This document shows, one piece after another, positions 1 to 5,069 of a stretch of DNA of 5,069 bases. The stretch is from an uncultured Jeotgalicoccus sp. (GTDB lineage: Bacteria; Bacillota; Bacilli; Staphylococcales; Salinicoccaceae), in contig CANRKV010000126.1 in assembly GCA_947631305.1 (NCBI GenBank), forward strand, positions 1-5,069. The letters run 5' to 3'. The number at the start of each line of letters is the position of its first letter. Within the stretch, counting starts at the first letter, position 1. Below the pieces are notes generated by a model, which saw only the letters and a list, made by a program, of their open reading frames with translations, had not been told where the DNA came from and made no database searches. The translations under genes and the position numbers were made by a program.

Positions 1-232
1 ATCATTGATGCAGACGAATCCGGATTTTGTAAAACTTGGTGAGAGCTTTGGTGTGAAATCATTCAGATATACACAGGAAGATGAAGTATCAGCAGAACTG
101 AAAGAAGCACTGACTTCAGATGAACCGGTATTGATCGATGCGAGAGTTGTAAAACTTGATCTTGTATATCCGATGGTGCCGGCAGGAAAAGGAAATCACG
201 AAATGATAGGAGTGAGAGAATGCAGCGAGTAA
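1..232 (+). CDS. ilvB: Acetolactate synthase large (catalytic) subunit, C-terminal end, partial at 5' side
   Basis: This is the last 77 codons of the ThDP-dependent enzyme that condenses two pyruvates to acetolactate, or pyruvate with 2-oxobutyrate to acetohydroxybutyrate, the first common step of valine, leucine and isoleucine synthesis in the cytosol. The reading frame is open from the window edge (first full codon at bases 2-4), so the TTG at 5 and the ATG at 8 are internal codons and not starts. Visible family hallmarks are NPDFVKLGESFGVKS, the PVLIDARV strand, and the closing YPMVPAGKGNHEMIGV segment typical of IlvB C-termini. The catalytic glutamate and the ThDP motif lie upstream of the window. 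The stop codon TAA at 230-232 lies inside ilvN, giving a 13-base overlap that suggests translational coupling of the two subunits. Identification is firm from family motifs and from the gene that follows. Confidence 0.96.
   Translation, partial: SLMQTNPDFVKLGESFGVKSFRYTQEDEVSAELKEALTSDEPVLIDARVVKLDLVYPMVPAGKGNHEMIGVRECSE
208..212 (+). promoter_or_regulatory. Ribosome binding site of ilvN, inside ilvB
   Basis: AGGAG lies 7 bases before the ATG at 220, within the final codons of ilvB. It fixes the ilvN start and lets ribosomes finishing ilvB reinitiate on ilvN. Confidence 0.8.
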
Positions 233-735
233 TCACAATGACAGTGCAAAATTCAAGCGGTGTGCTGAACAGAGTAACAGGAATGCTTGCCAAAAGAGGA
301 TTTAATATCGAAAGTATTACAGTCGGCGCTTCGGAAGCCGATGGCATATCAAAGATGACAATTGTCGTCGATATTACAAACGATAAAAGCTCGGAACAGC
401 TGACCAAACAGCTGCATAAACAAATCGACATCCTGAAAGTAGATGATATTACCGATTCAAAAATTGTCTCGAGGGAACTCGCTCTGATTAAAGTCGGGGC
501 GAACAGTACATCGAGAAGTGAAATCCAGAGTATTATCGAACCGTTCAGGGCAAGGGTGCTCGATGTTTCAAGAAACTCACTCATTATAGAAGTAACAGGA
601 AAACCGGATAAGGTGGATGCATTAATTGAACTGCTGACACCTTACGGATTGAAAGATTTATCCCGCACGGGTGTTACAGCATTCAGACGCGGACAGCAGA
701 AAAACATACAGGATTTAAAAACACTCAGTGTTTAA
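220..735 (+). CDS. ilvN: Acetolactate synthase small (regulatory) subunit
   Basis: This 171-residue protein (called ilvH or ilvN depending on the species) binds the catalytic subunit IlvB, raises its activity and, in characterised relatives, confers feedback inhibition by valine. Residues 1 to about 76 form an ACT domain. The N11-S-S-G14 loop and N29 in GFNIESITVG occupy the positions that contact valine in E. coli IlvH, so feedback sensitivity is a reasonable inference. Residues from about 80 to 158 form the C-terminal domain of full-length subunits: ELALIKV, FRARVLDVS, SLIIEVTG and GLKDLSRTGVTAFRRG. Length matches the family (about 160-175 aa) and, from memory, exceeds the roughly 84-residue version of S. 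aureus. The ATG at 220 is chosen because it begins the canonical MQRVITMTVQN and has AGGAG 7 bases upstream. It overlaps the end of ilvB by 13 bases and is followed 31 bases later by ilvC. Confidence 0.97.
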   Translation: MQRVITMTVQNSSGVLNRVTGMLAKRGFNIESITVGASEADGISKMTIVVDITNDKSSEQLTKQLHKQIDILKVDDITDSKIVSRELALIKVGANSTSRSEIQSIIEPFRARVLDVSRNSLIIEVTGKPDKVDALIELLTPYGLKDLSRTGVTAFRRGQQKNIQDLKTLSV

Positions 736-750
736 AAAAATATATATAAA

Positions 751-756
751 AGGGAG
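751..756 (+). promoter_or_regulatory. Ribosome binding site of ilvC
   Basis: AGGGAG lies 10 bases before the ATG at 767, directly after a run of only A and T (732-750). The spacing is slightly long but acceptable for Bacillota. Confidence 0.7.
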
Positions 757-766
757 AAATTAAATT

Positions 767-1765
767 ATGGCTAAAGTTTATTATGACAAAGATATCAACA
801 CAGGAAGTTTACAGGGGAAAACAGTAGCGATTGTAGGATACGGTTCACAGGGGCATGCACATGCACAAAACTTAAGAGATTCAGGCCACAGTGTAATCGT
901 TGGTCTGCGTAAAGGTAAATCGTACGACAAAGCGAAAGAAGACGGCTTTGATGTAAGAACTGTCGGCGAAGCGGTTAAAGATGCTGATGTGACTATGGTG
1001 TTACTGCCGGATGAAGGACAGCAGAAAGTGTACGAAGCGGAAATTAAAGATAACTTAAAAGAAAACAGTTCATTAGCTTTCGCACATGGCTTTAACGTTC
1101 ACTATAACCAGATCGTACCACCGGAAAATGTTGACGTATTCTTAGTTGCACCGAAAGGACCGGGACACTTAGTACGCCGTACGTATCAGGAAGAAGCGGG
1201 TGTACCTGCATTATTCGGTGTATTCCAGGATGTAACAGGAAACGCTTCGGATGTTGCTAAAGCATATGCTCAGGGAATCGGAGCTGCACGTGCCGGAGTA
1301 CTTGAAACTTCATTCCAGGAAGAAACAGAAACTGATTTATTCGGAGAACAGGCAGTACTGTGCGGCGGGCTGACATCACTCGTTAAAGCAGGTTTTGAAA
1401 CATTAACTGAAGCGGGCTACCAGCCGGAAGTTGCATATTTTGAATGTCTGCACGAATTAAAACTTATCGTGGACTTAATGTATGAAGGCGGTATGGAAAA
1501 CATGCGCTACTCAATTTCAGATACAGCACAGTGGGGTGACTTTGTCAGCGGACCGCGTGTTATTAACGGAGAAACGAAAGAACGCATGGGCGAAGTATTA
1601 ACAGAAATCCAAAACGGCCAGTTCGCTAAAGGGTGGATCCTGGAAAACCAGGCAGGACGCCCTCAATACAATGCAATTAACAACAGTGAGTACAATCATC
1701 CAATCACGGCAGTCGGTCAGGAATTAAGAGACTTAATGCCATTTGTTCAAAACCCGATTAGATAA
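767..1765 (+). CDS. ilvC: Ketol-acid reductoisomerase, class I (short form)
   Basis: This 332-residue enzyme carries out the Mg2+-dependent alkyl migration and NAD(P)H reduction that turn acetolactate and acetohydroxybutyrate into 2,3-dihydroxy acids, the second step after IlvBN. The N-terminal Rossmann domain shows GYGSQG at 24-29. The cofactor-specificity loop is GLRKGKS at 46-52, with R48 and S52 typical of NADPH-preferring class I enzymes. The catalytic His is H107 in FAHGFNVHY, and K130 lies in PKGPGHLVRR. The metal ligands D190 and E194 lie in TETDLFGEQ, with E226 and E230 in FECLHE and S251 in YSISDTAQWGDF. The protein is complete at about the usual length, ends PFVQNPIR, and lacks the extra tail I recall for B. 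subtilis IlvC. Leucine codons are unlike those of the neighbouring genes: 15 of 24 are TTA. The start ATG at 767 begins the usual MAKVYYDKD. Confidence 0.98.
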   Translation: MAKVYYDKDINTGSLQGKTVAIVGYGSQGHAHAQNLRDSGHSVIVGLRKGKSYDKAKEDGFDVRTVGEAVKDADVTMVLLPDEGQQKVYEAEIKDNLKENSSLAFAHGFNVHYNQIVPPENVDVFLVAPKGPGHLVRRTYQEEAGVPALFGVFQDVTGNASDVAKAYAQGIGAARAGVLETSFQEETETDLFGEQAVLCGGLTSLVKAGFETLTEAGYQPEVAYFECLHELKLIVDLMYEGGMENMRYSISDTAQWGDFVSGPRVINGETKERMGEVLTEIQNGQFAKGWILENQAGRPQYNAINNSEYNHPITAVGQELRDLMPFVQNPIR

Positions 1766-1780
1766 AATAAAAACTGAAGA

Positions 1781-1788
1781 GAGGAAGG
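1781..1788 (+). promoter_or_regulatory. Ribosome binding site of leuA, deciding its start
   Basis: GAGGAAGG lies 5 bases before the ATG at 1794 (9 bases if only GAGG is counted). The alternative in-frame TTG at 1743 lies inside ilvC and has no comparable site, so 1794 is the start. Confidence 0.75.
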
Positions 1789-1793
1789 TCTAT

Positions 1794-3359
1794 ATGACTG
1801 ATATAACAAATATTAAAATTTTTGATACAACACTGAGAGACGGTGAGCAGTCACCGGGAGTCAATTTAAATAAAAAAGAAAAACTGGAGATTGCAAAACA
1901 GCTCGAACGACTCGGTGTTGACGTTATAGAAGCAGGCTTTCCTGCCTCTTCAGAAGGTGACTTCCAGGCGGTGAAGCTCATTGCAGATACGATTAAAGAT
2001 TCGACAGTAACGGCGCTTGCAAGAACGAAAAAACACGATATTGACCGTGCCTTTGAGGCGCTTGAAAACACACCGAATCCCAGAATTCATATTTTCCTTG
2101 CAACGAGCCCGATTCACCGGGAGTTTAAGCTGAAGATGGACAAGCAGAAAGTCATCGACACATCTGTGGAGATGGTGACGTATTCGAAAACTATGTTTAA
2201 TGAAGTGGAATGGTCAGCAGAAGATGCTTCGCGTACAGAGCTGCCGTTCCTGGCTGAGATTATCGAAGCTGTAATCGATGCGGGTGCAACAATTATTAAT
2301 CTGCCTGACACGGTCGGCTACACGACTCCGAAAGAATACGGTGAGATGTTCAAATATGTCTCGGAGAATGTACCGAATATAGACCAGGCGATTCTGTCGA
2401 CGCATTGTCATAATGATCTTGGCATGGCCGTGGCAAACTCGGTGGCAGGTATTGAAAATGGAGCCACACAAATAGAATGTTCGATTAACGGTATCGGCGA
2501 ACGTGCAGGAAATGCAGCATTGGAAGAAATTGCAGTAGCATTACACATACGGGGAGATTTTTATCCGTATACAACAAACTTAAATTTACAGGAAATTAAA
2601 CGCTCAAGTGATATTGTTGCAAAACTGACAGGTATGGCAGTGCAGCCGAACAAAGCAATTATCGGCCGCAACGCTTATGCACATGAAGCAGGAATTCATC
2701 AGGACGGTATGCTGAAGAACACGGAAACTTATGAAATTATTTCTCCGGCACTGGTCGGCGTTTCTGCAGATTCGGCAAATACACTGTTCTTAGGTAAACA
2801 TTCCGGGCGTCATGCATTTAAAGATAAAGTGAAATCATTCAAAGTGGAACTGACTGAAGATGAGCTGTCTGCAGCATTTAAAAACTTTAAAGAGCTGACA
2901 GATCATAAAAAAGAAGTAACCGACGATGATATTTACTCTATTATTATGGAAATTAAAACAGATGCATCAAATATTGAGCGTTATATTTTAGAAAACTTTG
3001 AAGTGAATTACGAACAGGACGGTCAGACGAAAGCGCATATCGATGTCGTCACACCGGAAGGTCAGCAGGTGTCACATGAAGTAACAGGTTCAGGAAGTGT
3101 CGAAGCATTGTACAAAGCAATTCAGGAAATTATTTCTGAATCGACCAACCTGCTCGACTATCAGCTCAGCTCAGTCGGCGGCGGGAAAGATGCACTTGCA
3201 GAATCCCGCGTGCAGCTTAAGATTAATGGCGAGCAGTTTTCAGGACGGGGTACGGCCCAGGACGTACTCGCAGCATCGGCGAATGCATATATTAATGCGG
3301 TAAACCGCTATCTGATGAGTGAACACGCGGTAACTGCTGCTGAACATGTAAATGCATAA
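1794..3359 (+). CDS. leuA: 2-isopropylmalate synthase
   Basis: This 521-residue enzyme condenses acetyl-CoA with 2-oxoisovalerate to 2-isopropylmalate, the committed step of leucine synthesis. Residues from about 5 to 270 form the HMG-CoA-lyase-like TIM barrel: FDTTLRDGEQSPGVNL at 10-25, with R15 and metal ligand D16. The metal-binding pair H204 and H206 lies in STHCHNDLGMA, and INGIGERAGN at 231-240 ends in the metal ligand N240. A linker region follows with NAYAHEAGIHQDG (293-305) and LGKHSGRHAF (333-342). From about 390 on is the LeuA dimerisation domain that binds leucine in characterised relatives, with GSGSVEALY, LLDYQLSSVGGGKDALAE and GRGTAQDVLAASANAYINAVNR. Feedback by leucine is inferred. 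Length fits the long LeuA form (about 510-520 aa). The ATG at 1794 is preferred over an upstream in-frame TTG at 1743, which would add 17 unconserved residues and overlap ilvC. The gap from ilvC is 28 bases and to leuB 15 bases. Confidence 0.98.
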   Translation: MTDITNIKIFDTTLRDGEQSPGVNLNKKEKLEIAKQLERLGVDVIEAGFPASSEGDFQAVKLIADTIKDSTVTALARTKKHDIDRAFEALENTPNPRIHIFLATSPIHREFKLKMDKQKVIDTSVEMVTYSKTMFNEVEWSAEDASRTELPFLAEIIEAVIDAGATIINLPDTVGYTTPKEYGEMFKYVSENVPNIDQAILSTHCHNDLGMAVANSVAGIENGATQIECSINGIGERAGNAALEEIAVALHIRGDFYPYTTNLNLQEIKRSSDIVAKLTGMAVQPNKAIIGRNAYAHEAGIHQDGMLKNTETYEIISPALVGVSADSANTLFLGKHSGRHAFKDKVKSFKVELTEDELSAAFKNFKELTDHKKEVTDDDIYSIIMEIKTDASNIERYILENFEVNYEQDGQTKAHIDVVTPEGQQVSHEVTGSGSVEALYKAIQEIISESTNLLDYQLSSVGGGKDALAESRVQLKINGEQFSGRGTAQDVLAASANAYINAVNRYLMSEHAVTAAEHVNA

Positions 3360-3360
3360 A

Positions 3361-3366
3361 GGGGAG
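3361..3366 (+). promoter_or_regulatory. Ribosome binding site of leuB
   Basis: GGGGAG lies 8 bases before the ATG at 3375 and one base after the leuA stop codon. The near-abutting arrangement favours coupled translation of leuA and leuB. Confidence 0.75.
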
Positions 3367-3374
3367 AATCGGCA

Positions 3375-4433
3375 ATGAAAAAACATATAGTAACACTTCC
3401 CGGCGATGGTATTGGTCCGGAAATAATGAAATCAGCTGAAGCGCTGCTGAAAGCTGTTGGAGAAAAATTTAATCACGAGTTTACTGCTGTGACAAAAGAT
3501 ATCGGCGGGGTTGCGATTGATAAGTACAATGATCCGCTGCCGAAAGAAACAATCGAAGCATGTGAATCGGCTGACGCCATTCTGCTTGGTGCTGTCGGCG
3601 GTCCGAAATGGGCTGACAGTAAAGCGCGTCCGGAACAGGGATTGTTAAAAATCCGCAAACACTTTAATCTATTTGCGAATCTGCGGCCGGTAACTATATT
3701 TGATTCTCTGGAAGCATCATCACCGCTAAAACAAAACATTGTTCACGGCAGTGATTTAATGATTGTCAGAGAATTGACAGGCGGACTGTATTTTGGTCAG
3801 CCGAGTGAAAGACGCGACGGCGGCAGAAGTGTTGTCGATACATTAACGTATACACATGATGAAATTGAGCGTATCGTCCGCACGGCATTTGATACAGCGA
3901 TGACGCGACGTAAACATTTAACATCAGTCGATAAGGCAAACGTGCTGGAATCGAGCCGAATGTGGCGTGAAATAGTAAATACAGTCAGTAAAGAATATCC
4001 TGAAGTCACGGTAGAGCATGAACTCGTAGATGCAGCAGCGATGAAACTGATTACGAATCCTGCATATTTCGATGTGATTGTAACAGAGAACTTATTTGGA
4101 GATATTCTAAGCGATGAAGCTTCTGTTATTACAGGATCACTCGGTGTACTGCCCTCAGCGAGTTTAAGTGAGACAGGATTAGGTTTGTTCGAACCGATTC
4201 ACGGTTCGGCACCTGATATTGCAGGAGAAAACAAAGCAAATCCAATCGGCATGATGTTATCGGTCGGCATGATGCTTAAATATTCATTTAATTTGCACGA
4301 AGAATCAGCTGCGATAGAAAAAGCAGTGAATCAGGTACTGTCTGAAGGGTTTAAAACGGCAGATTTAAAAATTGACGGTGCAGCGACGTTATCTACAACG
4401 GAAATGACTGAAAAAATTATTAGCTGTCTATAA
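3375..4433 (+). CDS. leuB: 3-isopropylmalate dehydrogenase
   Basis: This 352-residue enzyme oxidises and decarboxylates 3-isopropylmalate to 2-oxoisocaproate with NAD+, acting after LeuCD in leucine synthesis. It is a homodimeric member of the isocitrate/isopropylmalate dehydrogenase family. Visible motifs are the N-terminal LPGDGIGPEIM (8-18), LGAVGGPKW (71-79), and the substrate arginines R94, R104 and R132. The catalytic pair is Y139 (GGLYFGQPSER) and K187 (SVDKANVLESS). The metal-binding aspartates are D219, D243 and D247, in VDAAAM and NLFGDILSDEAS. The cofactor segment HGSAPDIAGENKANP (276-290) has D281 at the position linked to NAD+ rather than NADP+ preference. Length is normal for bacterial LeuB. 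One small oddity is the repeated GMML at 292-295 and 298-301, encoded by a partial 18-base repeat. The ATG at 3375 is supported by its ribosome binding site and by MKKHIVTLPGDG matching the family start. Confidence 0.98.
   Translation: MKKHIVTLPGDGIGPEIMKSAEALLKAVGEKFNHEFTAVTKDIGGVAIDKYNDPLPKETIEACESADAILLGAVGGPKWADSKARPEQGLLKIRKHFNLFANLRPVTIFDSLEASSPLKQNIVHGSDLMIVRELTGGLYFGQPSERRDGGRSVVDTLTYTHDEIERIVRTAFDTAMTRRKHLTSVDKANVLESSRMWREIVNTVSKEYPEVTVEHELVDAAAMKLITNPAYFDVIVTENLFGDILSDEASVITGSLGVLPSASLSETGLGLFEPIHGSAPDIAGENKANPIGMMLSVGMMLKYSFNLHEESAAIEKAVNQVLSEGFKTADLKIDGAATLSTTEMTEKIISCL
4246..4274 (+). repeat. Two copies of an 11-base direct repeat, 18-base period, within leuB
   Basis: TCGGCATGATG occurs at 4246-4256 and again at 4264-4274, in the same frame, encoding the two GMML units in the C-terminal helix region of LeuB. 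Other LeuB proteins, from memory, have a sequence like GTILSAAMML here, so this looks like substitution or local copying rather than an insertion, since protein length is normal. Confidence 0.6.
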
Positions 4434-4440
4434 AAAAGTT

Positions 4441-4451
4441 AAAGGAGAAGG
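4441..4451 (+). promoter_or_regulatory. Ribosome binding site of leuC
   Basis: AAAGGAGAAGG lies in the 23-base gap after leuB. Its AAAGGAG core is 9 bases from the ATG at 4457, one of the strongest Shine-Dalgarno matches in the window. Confidence 0.8.
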
Positions 4452-4456
4452 TTAAC

Positions 4457-5069
4457 ATGGTTCAGAAAAAAACTATAATCGAAAAAATCTGGGAACGTCA
4501 TGTCGTTCATCAAGAAGAAGGCAAACCGGATTTACTCTACATCGATCAGCATTTAATCCATGAAGTGACTTCACCTCAGGCTTTTGAAGGATTACGCTTG
4601 AATAATAGAAAAGTCCGCCGTCCGGATTTAACGTTTGCAACGATGGATCACAACGTTCCGACTAAAAATAGAGAAGATGCACAAGATGTAATTGCTCAAA
4701 AACAGATGGATGCATTAAAGAAAAACTGTGAGGAATTTGGAGTCAAACTTGCAGATATGTATCATCCGGATCAGGGGATTGTTCACGTCATTGGACCGCA
4801 GCTGGGTTTAACGCAGCCAGGAAAAACAATTGTCTGCGGTGACTCTCATACATCGACTCACGGTGCATTTGGAGCACTTGCTTTTGGTATTGGAACGAGT
4901 GAAGTGGAGCACGTATTTGCAACGCAGACTTTAACACAGACGAAACCGAAAACAATGAATGTAAAAGTTAACGGAAACTTAAGTGTCGGAGTTACTGCAA
5001 AAGATTTAATCTTAGCGATTATTGCGAAATTCGGTGTCGATTTTGGTACTGGGCATGTCGTTGAATATA
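4457..5069 (+). CDS. leuC: 3-isopropylmalate dehydratase large subunit, N-terminal part, cut by window end
   Basis: The first 204 codons are open to the window edge. LeuC is the aconitase-family [4Fe-4S] subunit that, with LeuD, isomerises 2-isopropylmalate to 3-isopropylmalate, between LeuA and LeuB. Conserved stretches are TIIEKIWERHVV at the start, DLLYIDQHLIHEVTSPQAFEGLR (25-47), RRPDLTFATMDHNVPT (54-69) and QGIVHVIGPQLGLTQPGKT (106-124). They continue with VCGDSHTSTHGAFGALAFGIGTSEVEHVFATQTL (126-159) and GVDFGTGHVVEY at the edge. The three cysteines that hold the iron-sulfur cluster are in the C-terminal half of the protein and so are not visible. Leucine codons are strongly biased to TTA (10 of 15), as in ilvC. 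By operon logic leuD should follow directly downstream. The ATG at 4457 has an excellent ribosome binding site. Confidence 0.97.
   Translation, partial: MVQKKTIIEKIWERHVVHQEEGKPDLLYIDQHLIHEVTSPQAFEGLRLNNRKVRRPDLTFATMDHNVPTKNREDAQDVIAQKQMDALKKNCEEFGVKLADMYHPDQGIVHVIGPQLGLTQPGKTIVCGDSHTSTHGAFGALAFGIGTSEVEHVFATQTLTQTKPKTMNVKVNGNLSVGVTAKDLILAIIAKFGVDFGTGHVVEY

Noticed and set aside
5..10. TTG at 5 or ATG at 8 as the start of a small gene
   Set aside because: The frame is open to the window edge and the sequence is the conserved interior of IlvB, so these are internal codons.
323..341. GC-rich hairpin-like sequence in ilvN (TCGG, CTT-CGG-AAG, CCGA)
   Set aside because: The stem is interrupted by a bulge, lies in ACT-domain coding sequence and has no T-tract, so there is no reason to assign a regulatory role.
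63..584. 173-codon open frame on the minus strand opposite ilvB and ilvN
   Set aside because: It is wholly antisense to two well-conserved genes, its hydrophobic serine-rich translation resembles no family I know, and it is best explained as a shadow of the sense codon pattern.
741..750. TATATA/TATAAA elements before ilvC as a -10 box
   Set aside because: No -35-like hexamer lies 16-18 bases upstream of any register, and the AT run directly abuts the ribosome binding site.
1743..1793. Upstream in-frame extension of leuA beginning at TTG 1743
   Set aside because: The TTG lies inside ilvC without a ribosome binding site, the added residues do not match LeuA N-termini, and the ATG at 1794 has a good site.
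1808..1826. AT-rich stretch at the leuA start resembling a CodY box
   Set aside because: It matches the palindromic AATTTTCWGAAAATT consensus poorly and is coding. The expected operator lies upstream of the operon, outside the window.
1932..1945. GCAGG-CTTT-CCTGC inverted repeat
   Set aside because: It is a 5-bp stem within the conserved EAGFPAS coding region of leuA with no following T-run, so it is not a terminator and likely arises by chance.
3097..3303. 68-codon + strand open frame inside leuA
   Set aside because: It lies out of frame within the conserved LeuA C-terminal domain, has no ribosome binding site I can support, and its translation is not recognisable.
3774..3779. Perfect TTGACA hexamer within leuB
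   Set aside because: No TATAAT-like sequence occurs at 16-18 bases downstream, and it encodes conserved residues of LeuB.
4372..4400. TTGACG near the leuB end as a promoter for leuC
   Set aside because: The only TATCTA-like sequence is about 12 bases away, too close for a sigma-A promoter.

Overview
The window is an interior slice of a branched-chain amino acid biosynthesis operon, all on the + strand, in the order ilvB (3' end only), ilvN/ilvH, ilvC, leuA, leuB, leuC (5' part only). This order is the classic ilv-leu arrangement of Bacillales. Moderately low GC (low 40s percent by eye), strong AGGAG-type ribosome binding sites, and Bacillus-type LeuA, IlvC and LeuC sequences all point to Bacillota, order Bacillales. 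The likely source is a Bacillaceae member or a Staphylococcaceae genus other than Staphylococcus itself. The proteins look closer, from memory, to Bacillus subtilis than to Staphylococcus aureus: IlvN is full length (171 aa) and LeuA carries the Bacillus-like motifs. The genus cannot be fixed from this sequence alone.

Layout: 1-232 is the C-terminal end of the acetolactate synthase large subunit. 220-735 is the regulatory small subunit, which overlaps ilvB by 13 bases. 767-1765 is ketol-acid reductoisomerase, 1794-3359 is 2-isopropylmalate synthase, and 3375-4433 is 3-isopropylmalate dehydrogenase. 4457 to the window end is the N-terminal ~204 residues of the isopropylmalate isomerase large subunit. 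Intergenic gaps are only 31, 28, 15 and 23 bases. Each holds a ribosome binding site, and none holds a visible terminator or convincing promoter, so the genes very probably share one transcript. The promoter and any T-box leader or CodY operator would lie upstream of ilvB, outside the window. No stretch over 300 bases lacks a gene.

How the genes work together: IlvB/IlvN condense pyruvate (or pyruvate plus 2-oxobutyrate) to acetohydroxy acids, with valine feedback expected through IlvN. IlvC isomerises and reduces these to dihydroxy acids. A dehydratase (IlvD) and a transaminase, not in the window, finish valine and isoleucine. LeuA, LeuC(D) and LeuB then convert the valine precursor 2-oxoisovalerate to 2-oxoisocaproate for leucine. 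All catalytic residues I checked are intact.

I did not find a new biological system here. It is a well-conserved housekeeping operon. The modest points of interest are a marked shift in leucine codon choice between genes, the ilvB-ilvN overlap, an AU-only spacer before ilvC, and small internal repeats.
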